DNA from: Verrucomicrobiota bacterium
Lineage (GTDB): Bacteria > Verrucomicrobiota > Verrucomicrobiia > Opitutales > Opitutaceae
Length of the DNA stretch: 28,058 nt
Assembly (NCBI GenBank): GCA_023410155.1
Contig: JAEYQF010000347.1
Location: 1 to 28,058 of the forward strand
Direction of reading: 5' to 3'
Position 1 is the first letter of the stretch, and every line of letters begins with the position of its first letter. Made by a program: the position numbers and the translations under genes. The notes beneath the pieces were generated by a model that had not been told where the DNA came from, searched no databases, and worked only from the letters and a program-made list of their open reading frames with translations. This document shows positions 10,474 through 17,801 of the stretch, one piece after another.

Positions 10474-11871
10474 CTACGCGCTCCCGCGGTGGAGCCTGGC
10501 GCCCCACGGGCCGGAGATGGCAACGGTGTAGCCAGGGTTCTGCACATTCACGAAGAGCGTGCTCCCATCCGGCGAAAAGCAGGCGCCCGCGAGCTCGCCA
10601 GACCGGACACCGGCGGCGATCACGTAATACTCACCACGCGGCGTCACTCCAACGACGCGGCAGATGCCCGAGGTGTCCTCGCAGAGCACGAGGTCGCCCC
10701 ACGGAGCGACGGTGAGGTTGTCGCAATTCCGCAGCAGCGCCGAGTCGTTGGGTTCCGAGAACAGTTCGAGCGTCCCCGGGTTCTCGCTTTCTCTCGCGGT
10801 CCCCTCGAAGGGGCTCGGGCGGTAGCGGAAGATTTGCCCCAACTGCGCGGGTCCGCCGTTGGTCATCGCAAAGTAAGCCGAATCGCCGCCGTGCCAGGCA
10901 CCTTCGCCACGTGCGAAAACCGCCGCTCCGGCCGCTGCGCCACGGCGACGCAGATCGTTTTGCGGGCTGTCGACGTCCTCGAGATCGATCCAAGTCACGC
11001 GCTGCGGTTGGCCGACCGGGAAGCTCGTGGCCTGCCAGTTGCGGGTGTCCGCGCTTTTCCAATCCGCGAGCGCGAGCGCCTGCAGCCGCCCGCCTGCGGC
11101 CAGGTTGCCCGGCACCCGCGGGATGAACCGATAAAGCAATCCGTCGCCGAGATCCTCCGTCTCGTAAACGACGCCAGACTGGGGATCGACGGCGATCGCT
11201 TCGTGGCGGAAGCGTCCCATGGCTTTCAGTGGCACGGGCGTGACGAGGCCGGGATTCACATCGGGTTGGACTTCGAAATTATAGCCGTGCGGCTGCTCGG
11301 CGTCCGGCTCGGGCGACTCGTTGACTTCTTCGCACGTCACCCAGGTGCCCCACGGCGTCGGGCCGCCCGCGCAATTACGCACCGTGCCGGCGAGGCTCAT
11401 GAAGTGCCGCTCGAGCGACTGTGTCTGAGTGTTGAACACGAGCGTGGTCGTGCCGCCGAGATTGGGCGCGATGCCGTTGCCCAGGTCGTAGATCCTCTCG
11501 CGGGCGACTCGGCTCATGCGCGCCTGGTCCCGCCCGAAGGGACTGAGCGCGACTTCCGTGCTCTCCAGTTCATGATTCCGCACAAGCAGCGTGCGACCAT
11601 CGGGACCGGCAAACGCCGCCATGCCGTCGTGTTTCCCCGGCACGAGCAGACCGTCCGCCATCTCCTCGCCGGTCGCGGAGAACACCACCGCGCGGAAACC
11701 ACGTGGCACGCGCATCGGCACTCCGGGAGTTTCGACCAGCGGCCCGAATCCGATCGCCTCAAACACCTCTTCCGCGCCCAAAACCGGGCGCAAGGCCAGG
11801 GATCTCAGGCCGATGAATCCGGCCGAATACAAGGCGGCAGAACGGAGAAAATCCCGGCGCGTCGTGATCAT
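10474..11871 (-). CDS. PhoX/DUF839 family phosphatase, Tat-exported
   Basis: A predicted secreted phosphatase of 465 residues. It opens with a twin-arginine signal, TTRRDFLRSAALYSAGFIGL (Arg5-Arg6), which decided the start at ATG 11871. The PhoX-family blocks are present: RTLLVRNHE, CAGGPTPWGTWVTCEE (with the family cysteine), RFRHEAIAVDPQSGVVYETED, FAMTNGG, and DNLTVAPWGDLVLCED near the end. Known PhoX enzymes are periplasmic Ca/Fe-dependent phosphomonoesterases made under phosphate starvation. Activity here is inferred from family only. The downstream gene on the same strand is a Na/phosphate carrier, which fits phosphate scavenging. A short hairpin separates it from the upstream HAF gene. 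No convincing Pho box was found. Confidence 0.88.
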   Translation of the reverse strand: MITTRRDFLRSAALYSAGFIGLRSLALRPVLGAEEVFEAIGFGPLVETPGVPMRVPRGFRAVVFSATGEEMADGLLVPGKHDGMAAFAGPDGRTLLVRNHELESTEVALSPFGRDQARMSRVARERIYDLGNGIAPNLGGTTTLVFNTQTQSLERHFMSLAGTVRNCAGGPTPWGTWVTCEEVNESPEPDAEQPHGYNFEVQPDVNPGLVTPVPLKAMGRFRHEAIAVDPQSGVVYETEDLGDGLLYRFIPRVPGNLAAGGRLQALALADWKSADTRNWQATSFPVGQPQRVTWIDLEDVDSPQNDLRRRGAAAGAAVFARGEGAWHGGDSAYFAMTNGGPAQLGQIFRYRPSPFEGTARESENPGTLELFSEPNDSALLRNCDNLTVAPWGDLVLCEDTSGICRVVGVTPRGEYYVIAAGVRSGELAGACFSPDGSTLFVNVQNPGYTVAISGPWGARLHRGSA

Positions 11872-11912
11872 CGCTCGCACGGTAAATCTCCGTCCGCGCC
11901 CGTCAAGGTAAG

Positions 11913-11930
11913 GACCGGCTGTCGCCGGCC
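11913..11930 (-). terminator. Short hairpin between the HAF gene and the PhoX-like gene
   Basis: A 7-bp stem, GACCGGC with GCCGGCC (one G-T pair), and loop TGTC. It starts 9 bp after the HAF gene's stop on the minus strand but has no following T run, so at best it is a weak terminator or a processing site. Confidence 0.35.
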
Positions 11931-11939
11931 GCGGAGGCG

Positions 11940-13189
11940 CTACGGACGCTTCGACCGCCTTGCCCGCACTGCGATCAAGCCCAGGAGTGCTGCCGCCGCA
12001 GTGGCACCGAAACTCGAAACCTCGGGAATGGGAGTCTCCGGGAGCGGCGGACCGTCGGGCCTCGAGATCGGCGGCGGATTGAGCCCTCGATCCAGCACCC
12101 ACGTTTGCACGTTGCCGAAATAGACGCCCACGCCGGTGACGAAGCGGCCATCTTCCGAAATCGCGAAGGGATTCAGATACTGCCACCCGGAGAGCAAACC
12201 ACCCAACCCGTAGTCTTGGGTGAGCACGGTGGTAAACGCGACCGGGCCGCTGTCGACGGTCCAGATGAAACCTTCCCGCCGCGGCCTCGAATACGCATTG
12301 AGCGGATCGTAGTCATCCCCGCCGACGATGATCGACCCATCGAACGTGATTCCGCGCGGTGACATGGCCAGACCGTGGTAGTCGCTGTAGGCATTCGACA
12401 ACGGAGCCAGCCCGCCACTCTCCGTCCATCGCGAGAAACCGAGTCCGATCAGCGTCGAGCCATCGCCCGACATACCGGTGACCAAATTTTGCGAGCCCGT
12501 GATGCCGAGATCCTCCATCCCGCCTCCCGGCGTCGATCGAAAGATCGTCCAACCGGTCGGCGTCGTCGCCGATCCCGCCACCACCGAACCGTCGTGCGAG
12601 ACCGCCGTGGCCGCGGAATAGCCGCGCGCATTGCCCGACGGATGCCCGAAATTTCCCATCAACTCGTAACCGCCAGACGACGTCCACTTGAACGCGTCGG
12701 CTTCCGGATGGAAATCGTCGGTGATGCCGCCCCCCCGACGACCGTGGAGCCGTCGCCGGAAATCGCGGAAGGCAGCGCGGTGTTTTTCCCCGCCGGCAAT
12801 CCGAGGTCGGTCATACCCGTCGACGAATTCCACACGAAGGGACGATAAACTGGCGACGAAACGGTGCTGTCGGGGCTGCTCCAGCCCGCGATCGCCGAGC
12901 CGTCGGCCGAGATCCCCACCGCACGACTCTGAGCGTCGCCGGGTAACGTGCCGAGGCTGACCGCACCCGTCGCTTCCGACCAGCGGTAGGCTCTGGCGTT
13001 GGTGGCGTTTCCGGGCGTGATGCCTCCGGTGCCGACCACGATGCCGTTGTTGGATACTCCGGTCGGCACCTGCAGCGCCGAGCCGATATTGAAAAACGCA
13101 ATCTGCGCAGAAAGAGGAGAAACAAACGACAGACCGGCGATCATCGCCGCCGAAACCAGACCAACCCGACGAGAAGAAAGAGCGTGCAT
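11940..13189 (-). pseudogene. HAF-repeat exoprotein with PEP-CTERM-like tail, frameshifted
   Basis: A secreted repeat protein of about 416 residues once the frame is repaired. The start at ATG 13189 gives a clear signal peptide (MHALSSRRVGLVSAAMIAGL then SFVSPLSA). Repeats of the form A-x-R/K-W ... DLG ... S-A-x-x-IS-x-DGS-x-VVG follow, typical of the HAF family of extracellular repeats, and the frame ends in a PEP-CTERM-like sorting tail: PEVSSFG, one hydrophobic helix, then RARRSKRP. The first frame reads through ISGDGSTVVGG and then derails. The second picks up at GITDDFHPEADAFKWTSSGG. The switch falls on a run of seven C (12730-12736, G7 in the coding strand); one extra G or two fewer restores the frame. 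PEP-CTERM proteins are usually outer-surface or exopolysaccharide-associated. Function unknown. Confidence 0.85.
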
Positions 13190-13203
13190 GGGCAAGTGGG
13201 GAC

Positions 13204-13218
13204 GATGCTCAGAGCATC
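13204..13218. promoter_or_regulatory. 15-bp perfect palindrome upstream of the HAF gene
   Basis: GATGCTC-A-GAGCATC, perfectly symmetric about one base, lies 14 bp upstream of the HAF gene start. It could be an operator or a 5' UTR hairpin. No known regulator site was recognised. Confidence 0.4.
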
Positions 13219-13284
13219 TCCCTTTCAGAGCAGCAGAACAATCCGGTGCCTTACTCGCGGAGGGATAAGCGGAACCAACATGCC

Positions 13285-13356
13285 TCGCCTCACCGTGAGT
13301 CGTGCCATGTTGCGGCCCGCCTCGGGCCCAATCCGTCTCGAGCCGTAACCAGAGGT
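13285..13356 (+). repeat. Degenerate 22-bp repeat cluster (three units)
   Basis: The first unit contains GAGTCGTGCCA, identical to the core of the units at 19238. Anchors are at 13297, 13319 and about 13340, that is 22 and 21 bp apart. The third block has CTCGAGCCGTAACCA, close to the consensus. It is weaker than the arrays at 8541 and 19174. Confidence 0.4.
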
Positions 13357-13498
13357 CGCTTGCGGTATACTCCTCCGCCGCCATCTAGGGGACATGGTTT
13401 TGGTCCGCATCCTCACGTCCGTCGAACATCAGCCGCGCAGAGCGATAATCGTCACGCCTGCGCCTGCTGAGCGGCCACCCGTGCTCTGAGTTTTCTGC

Positions 13499-14737
13499 GT
13501 GAACCTGCGCAACTACCTCTTCGTCACCGGCGCCTACTGGGGCTTCACGCTCTCGGACGGCGCGCTGCGGATGCTGGTGCTGTTGCACTTTTTCAATCTC
13601 GGCTACTCGCCCGTCACCCTCGCGTTCCTGTTCCTGCTCTACGAGGCCTGCGGCATCGTCACGAACCTGCTCGGCGGCTGGATCGCGTCGAGGATGGGGC
13701 TGCGCGTCACGCTCGTATCCGGTTTAGCCCTACAAGTCGCCGCGCTCGGTCTGCTCGCGCTGCTCCGGCCAGAGTGGAGCGAAACATTCTCTGTCACGTG
13801 GGTGATGATCTCCCAAGCGCTCTCCGGCATCGCGAAGGATCTCACGAAGATGAGCTCGAAGAGCGCGATCAAGGTCCTCGTCCCCGCCGGCGCGAAAGGT
13901 GCACTTTTCAAATGGGTCGCGGTGCTCACCGGTTCGAAGAACGCACTTAAGGGCGCGGGCTTTTTCGTCGGCAGCTCCCTGCTCGCGGCCGCCGGTTTCG
14001 CCGGTGCGCTGTGGATCATGGCCGGCGCGCTCGCGCTCGTGTGGCTCGGCGCGTGGCTTTCGCTGCCACGGGAGATAGGCAAAGCGAAAGCCAAGGCCGG
14101 CTGGCGCGACCTCTTCGCGAAGACGCGCGAGATCAACGTGCTTTGCCTCGCTCGTTTCTTCCTCTTCGGCGCGCGCGACATTTGGTTCGTCGTCGGCGTG
14201 CCGGTGTTCTTGCGCGGCGTGATCGGCTGGAGTTTCGCGCAGGTCGGCGCGTTCATGGCGTGCTGGGTGATCGGCTACGGCGTCATCCAGGGTTTCGCGC
14301 CGGCGATCCTCCGCGGACGGGCCCCGGCCGGCGGCACCGCGTCCGCGATCGCGTTTGCCCTGGCTGCGGTCGCCGCGGCGATCCCGCTCGGTCTCGCGGC
14401 CGGTTTGCCGGCTGGTCCAGTGATCGTCGGCGGACTCGCACTCTTCGGCGCGATCTTCGCGCTGAACTCGGCGGTGCACTCGTATTTGATTTTGGACTAC
14501 ACCGACGGCGACAAAGTCGCGCTCAACGTCGGCTTCTACTACATGGCCAACGCCGGCGGCCGGCTCGTCGGCTGTTTGCTGTCGGGCGTCCTTTATCAAC
14601 TCGCCGGGCTCGCGGGCTGCCTGTGGGGCGCGTTCGCGTTTGCCGCGATCGCGGCGGTCGTGGCCCTGAAACTCCCGCGCGAGGCCCTGCACGCCGACAA
14701 GCTCGCGCTCGCGACGGTCAAAGCCGACGGCGAATAA
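13499..14737 (+). CDS. arsJ: ArsJ-type organoarsenical MFS exporter
   Basis: A 412-residue, 12-helix major facilitator of the ArsJ type. ArsJ exports 1-arseno-3-phosphoglycerate, the unstable arsenate adduct made by glyceraldehyde-3-phosphate dehydrogenase, giving arsenate resistance. Recognised from the strongly conserved start NLRNYLFVTGAYWGFTLSDG, GALRMLVLLHF, the block QALSGIAKDLTKMSSKSAIK, then FKWVAVLTGSKNALKG, and RFFLFGARDIWFVVGVPVFL. The start is GTG 13499, since family similarity begins within three residues. It has only a weak GAG upstream. It is followed after 4 bp by acr3, so the two form one transcript. ArsJ is usually paired with a dedicated GAPDH gene; none is in this window, so a housekeeping GAPDH may supply the substrate. 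Confidence 0.92.
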   Translation: MNLRNYLFVTGAYWGFTLSDGALRMLVLLHFFNLGYSPVTLAFLFLLYEACGIVTNLLGGWIASRMGLRVTLVSGLALQVAALGLLALLRPEWSETFSVTWVMISQALSGIAKDLTKMSSKSAIKVLVPAGAKGALFKWVAVLTGSKNALKGAGFFVGSSLLAAAGFAGALWIMAGALALVWLGAWLSLPREIGKAKAKAGWRDLFAKTREINVLCLARFFLFGARDIWFVVGVPVFLRGVIGWSFAQVGAFMACWVIGYGVIQGFAPAILRGRAPAGGTASAIAFALAAVAAAIPLGLAAGLPAGPVIVGGLALFGAIFALNSAVHSYLILDYTDGDKVALNVGFYYMANAGGRLVGCLLSGVLYQLAGLAGCLWGAFAFAAIAAVVALKLPREALHADKLALATVKADGE

Positions 14738-14741
14738 CCCG

Positions 14742-15812
14742 ATGTCTGCTCCCGCTCCTGTCACCCGGCGTCTGTCGTTTCTCGACCGTTATCTGACGGT
14801 GTGGATTTTCGCCGCCATGGCGCTGGGCGTCGCGCTCGGTCACTTCATCATCGATGATCCGGAGGCGATGTTCGCGCCACTTACCGTGGGCACGACGAAC
14901 CTGCCCATCGCGATCGGACTGATTCTGATGATGTATCCGCCGCTCGCGAAGGTGAAGTATGCGCAGCTGCCGCGCGTCTTCGCCAACACGCGCATCCTCA
15001 CCCTCTCGCTCGTGCAGAACTGGCTCATCGGCCCGGTCCTGATGTTTCTTCTCGCCGTCACGCTGCTGCGCGATCACCCGGACTACATGGTCGGCCTGAT
15101 CCTCGTCGGGATCGCGCGCTGCATCGCGATGGTGCTCGTGTGGAACGATCTCGCGGACGGCAGCCGCGAATACGCCGCCGGTCTCGCCGCGCTCAACAGT
15201 CTCGCGCAAATTCTGTTCTACAGCTTCTTCGCCTGGCTGTTCATCACCGTCCTGCCGCCGTATTTCGGGCTGGCGGGCGCAGTCGTGCCGGTCTCGATGC
15301 GCGACATCTTCTGGAGCGTGATGATCTACCTGGGAATCCCGTTCGCCGCGGGTGTGCTCAGCCGCGTCGTGCTGGTGCCGCTGAAGGGCGAGGCGTGGTA
15401 TGAGACTGTCTTCGTGCGGCGCATCTCGCCGCTCACGCTGGTCGCGCTGCTGTTCACGATCGTCGTGATGTTCCTCTACAAGGGCGACGCGATCGTGCGC
15501 CTCCCGCTCGATGTCGTGCGCATCGCGATCCCGCTGTGCCTGTATTTCGCGATCATGTTTCTCGTCAGCTTCCTCATGGCGAAACGCATCGGGGCCGACT
15601 ATCCGCGCTCGGCCTCGGTCGCGTTCACCTCGGCGGGCAACAACTTCGAACTCGCGATCGCCGTGGCCATCGCGGTGTTCGGTCTCCATTCCAACGTGGC
15701 ATTCGCCGCCGTGGTCGGTCCGCTCATCGAGGTCCCGGCCCTGATCGCGCTCGTGCACGTCGCGCTGCGACTGCGCACGCGTTTCGGCTCGGCCGGTGCG
15801 CACGGCGGGTGA
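14742..15812 (+). CDS. acr3: Acr3-family arsenite efflux transporter
   Basis: Exports As(III) from the cytoplasm. The protein has 356 residues and about ten helices, the usual Acr3 size. Signature segments are LTVGTTNLPIAIGLILMMYPPLAKVKY, GIARCIAMVLVWNDLADG with the conserved cysteine needed for arsenite transport, HIVW-free membrane blocks as expected for Acr3, and FTSAGNNFELAIAVAIAVFG with the conserved glutamate. It starts 4 bp after the arsJ stop. Its end converges on the sigZ-type gene with an 18-bp gap and no visible terminator hairpin. Genes of this family are often named arsB in annotation; the sequence is clearly the Acr3 type, not E. coli ArsB. Confidence 0.95.
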   Translation: MSAPAPVTRRLSFLDRYLTVWIFAAMALGVALGHFIIDDPEAMFAPLTVGTTNLPIAIGLILMMYPPLAKVKYAQLPRVFANTRILTLSLVQNWLIGPVLMFLLAVTLLRDHPDYMVGLILVGIARCIAMVLVWNDLADGSREYAAGLAALNSLAQILFYSFFAWLFITVLPPYFGLAGAVVPVSMRDIFWSVMIYLGIPFAAGVLSRVVLVPLKGEAWYETVFVRRISPLTLVALLFTIVVMFLYKGDAIVRLPLDVVRIAIPLCLYFAIMFLVSFLMAKRIGADYPRSASVAFTSAGNNFELAIAVAIAVFGLHSNVAFAAVVGPLIEVPALIALVHVALRLRTRFGSAGAHGG

Positions 15813-15830
15813 CGCCTGCGCGCCCGCTCT

Positions 15831-16403
15831 TCAGCACCGGCACGGTTTTGCCGCGCGGGGCGTGGCGGAGATGACTTTGCCGCGGCGGTCGAATTCGAAA
15901 CGGCAGCAGCGGTCCAGCATCTCCCGCAACTGCAGCCGTGCGCGACGCACCCGGCTTTTCGTCGCCGTGACCGTGAGGCCGAGCGCCCGTGCGACTTCCT
16001 CGATCGACTCGCCTTGAAACTCATGCCGCACGAGCGCCACGCGATACGCCGGCGGCAATTCACCGATGAAGCGCCGCAAGCTCGGCCGCAGATCGACCTC
16101 GCCGTCACCCGTGGGATCGTCGCTCTCCAGCTCGAACTTGAGCGGCACATGTTCGCGGCGCGCGCGGTAGTGATCGACCACCGCGTTGCGCGCGATCCGG
16201 TAAACCCAGCCTTGCAGTTTCGAGGTGTCGTGCAGGCTCGGCAGCCCGGCGTGGATGCGCACGAACACGTGTTGCAACAGGTCCTCGGCGTCGGCGGCCG
16301 AGTTTACGCGTTGCCGCAAAAAACGCCGGAGCGGCTCGGCAAACTCGCGCCACAGTTCCGCCGTCTTCTCCTGCACGCCGGGTTGGCGTTCGGCGGCGAT
16401 CAT
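15831..16403 (-). CDS. sigZ: ECF-type RNA polymerase sigma factor, SigZ-like, with C-terminal cysteines
   Basis: A 190-residue sigma factor. Region 2 is at about residues 20-85 (SAADAEDLLQHVFVRIHAGL, LQGWVYRIARNAVVDHYRAR). Region 4 is at about 112-162 (LPPAYRVALVRHEFQGESIE and EVARALGLTVTATKSRVRRA). The tail after region 4 holds Cys166-Cys167 and ends Cys188-Arg-Cys190, a pattern I associate with SigZ proteins and one suited to binding a thiophilic metal or sensing redox. It is last of three genes after arsM and a GNAT gene, overlapping the latter by 4 bp. No anti-sigma factor is adjacent. A role in controlling the arsenic genes is inference from position. Confidence 0.9.
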   Translation of the reverse strand: MIAAERQPGVQEKTAELWREFAEPLRRFLRQRVNSAADAEDLLQHVFVRIHAGLPSLHDTSKLQGWVYRIARNAVVDHYRARREHVPLKFELESDDPTGDGEVDLRPSLRRFIGELPPAYRVALVRHEFQGESIEEVARALGLTVTATKSRVRRARLQLREMLDRCCRFEFDRRGKVISATPRAAKPCRC

Positions 16404-16822
16404 AGGTCGAGCCCCATCGGTCGGGCGTAGGGCATCTCGTCCCAGCCTTCTCTTCGCCAGAAGTGTTGCCCGCCGACATTGTCTTCGGCGACGAGCAAGA
16501 GCGCGCGCACGAGTCCCTGTTGTTTCAGTCCCTCACGGCAGCGACCCATCATCGCCCGCGCGACGCCGCGTCCGCGCCACACCTTGGCCACCGCGAGGTG
16601 ATACACGAACCCGCGCCGTCCGTCGTGACCGCACAGGACGGCGCCGATCACGCGCCCATTCTCGTCGGCCGCGACCGTGCTCAGACCGGGATTGCGCTCC
16701 AAGTAACGCGTGAGCTCCGCGACGCTGTCGCCCTCGGCCACGTCGACGCCCTCCGCCTCGCTCCAAAGTTCGCGCGCCGCCGGCAAGTCGCCGGGCGTCA
16801 TGGCTCGTATCGTTGCACCCAT
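16400..16822 (-). CDS. GNAT-family N-acetyltransferase (YpeA/RimI-like)
   Basis: A 140-residue single-domain acetyltransferase. The acetyl-CoA loop is WRGRGVARAMM (about residues 82-92), preceded by the strand GFVYHLAVAK and followed by a final motif QHFWRREGWDE. Overall it most resembles YpeA-type proteins (AVLCGHDGRRGFVYHLAV). It starts 9 bp after the arsM stop and overlaps the sigma factor gene by 4 bp, so it belongs to the arsM operon. Some ars operons carry GNAT enzymes (ArsN) that acetylate organoarsenicals. This one does not look like the known ArsN types, so the substrate is unknown. Confidence 0.88.
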   Translation of the reverse strand: MGATIRAMTPGDLPAARELWSEAEGVDVAEGDSVAELTRYLERNPGLSTVAADENGRVIGAVLCGHDGRRGFVYHLAVAKVWRGRGVARAMMGRCREGLKQQGLVRALLLVAEDNVGGQHFWRREGWDEMPYARPMGLDL

Positions 16823-16831
16823 GGTGCCGGG

Positions 16832-17701
16832 TTATGTCGCTTCGCGTCCGCCGCAGCAATCTTCCCCGCAACACCCCGCGCCCGGCTTCGTCGCGGTCAC
16901 TTCCGCGGCAAACACCGCGTGTTCGAAGCCGCGCTTCGCTTCCCAGCTGCGGATCACTTCGTCGCTGTTACCCTTCGCGCGGATCACGACGTCCACAAAA
17001 CCCGCCTCGCGCAGAATCGTTTCGAGCTCCGACAGCAAGGTCGCCCCCGCGAGGCAGCCGCTGTGCAACGCGAGGTCGCGCTTCACCTCCTCCGGCAACT
17101 CGACGCGCGCCACGACATCCGACACGGCGATGCGCCCGCCGGGCCGCAGCACGCGAAATGCCTCGCGATAGACCGGCCGTTTGTCCGGGCAGAGATTGAT
17201 CACGCAGTTGGAAATCACCACGTCGACGACGCCGTCCGCAACCGGCAGCGCTTCGATCTCGCCGAGGCGAAACTCGACCTGCGTGTAGCCGCCCTTGCGC
17301 GCATTGGCGCGGGCTTTGGTCACCATCTCGGGCGTCATATCCACGCCGATCACGCGACCTTCCGGTCCGACCTGCCGCGCCGCGAGAAACGCATCGAACC
17401 CCGCGCCCGCGCCGAGATCGAGCACCGTTTGCCCCGGACGAAGTGACGCGATCGCGACCGGATTGCCGCAACCGAGCCCGAGATTGGCGCCTTCCGGCAC
17501 CGCGGCGAGATCGTCGGCCGAGTAGCCGAGCGTCCGCGACTGCGCGTCGGCTCCGCAGCACGAGGACGACGCGGGTTTCGCCGAACCGCAGCACGTGCTG
17601 GTTTCTTGCGCTTCCACGAGGGTGGTCGCGCCGGTGGCGATGTTGCCATACCGCTGGCGCACGGCCTCGCGGATGGTTTCAGGATCGTGAGTTTCGTTCA
17701 T
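16832..17701 (-). CDS. arsM: Arsenite S-adenosylmethionine methyltransferase
   Basis: Methylates As(III), using SAM, to methylated arsenicals. The enzyme has 289 residues. The SAM-binding motif is DLGAGAGFDAF (residues 95-105) with GVDMTPEMV after it. The three arsenic-binding cysteines expected for ArsM are present: Cys78 (LGLGCGNP), Cys166 (SNCVINLC) and Cys216 (HSGCLAGA). Extra vicinal cysteine pairs occur at Cys37-38, Cys48-49, Cys277-278 and Cys282-283 (GCCGEDCCGG). The start at ATG 17701 gives the usual MNETHDPETIREAVRQRYG opening; the frame stays open for 70 more codons upstream, but that part is not family-like. It heads a leftward operon with the GNAT and sigma genes and is divergent from the sirtuin. 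Confidence 0.95.
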   Translation of the reverse strand: MNETHDPETIREAVRQRYGNIATGATTLVEAQETSTCCGSAKPASSSCCGADAQSRTLGYSADDLAAVPEGANLGLGCGNPVAIASLRPGQTVLDLGAGAGFDAFLAARQVGPEGRVIGVDMTPEMVTKARANARKGGYTQVEFRLGEIEALPVADGVVDVVISNCVINLCPDKRPVYREAFRVLRPGGRIAVSDVVARVELPEEVKRDLALHSGCLAGATLLSELETILREAGFVDVVIRAKGNSDEVIRSWEAKRGFEHAVFAAEVTATKPGAGCCGEDCCGGREAT

Positions 17702-17801
17702 ACACCGATGCAGACGGAGTCGCTCGCGCCGGGACGCAGGTTTTTTTGGCATTTTTGTCGCTCGCCGACTCGCCCGCGCCGCGGGACAACTCTTCCCGCT
17801 C

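Larger units (their letters stand above)
13190..13498. other. Divergent 309-bp intergenic region between the HAF gene and arsJ
   Basis: It must hold the promoters for the HAF gene (leftward) and arsJ (rightward). It contains a 15-bp perfect palindrome at 13204-13218 and a short degenerate 22-bp repeat cluster at about 13285-13356. I found no ArsR-type inverted repeat and no confident -35/-10 pair in either direction. Confidence 0.6.

Noticed and set aside
8728..12123. A 1131-codon open frame on the + strand
   Set aside because: It is antisense to the Na/Pi carrier and PhoX-like genes, has a His/Glu/Arg-rich low-complexity translation with no domain, and follows from GC-rich third codon positions of the real genes.
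13424..13453. An ECF-type promoter for arsJ (GAAC ... CGTC)
   Set aside because: The spacing between the two elements is 22 bp, too long for an ECF promoter.
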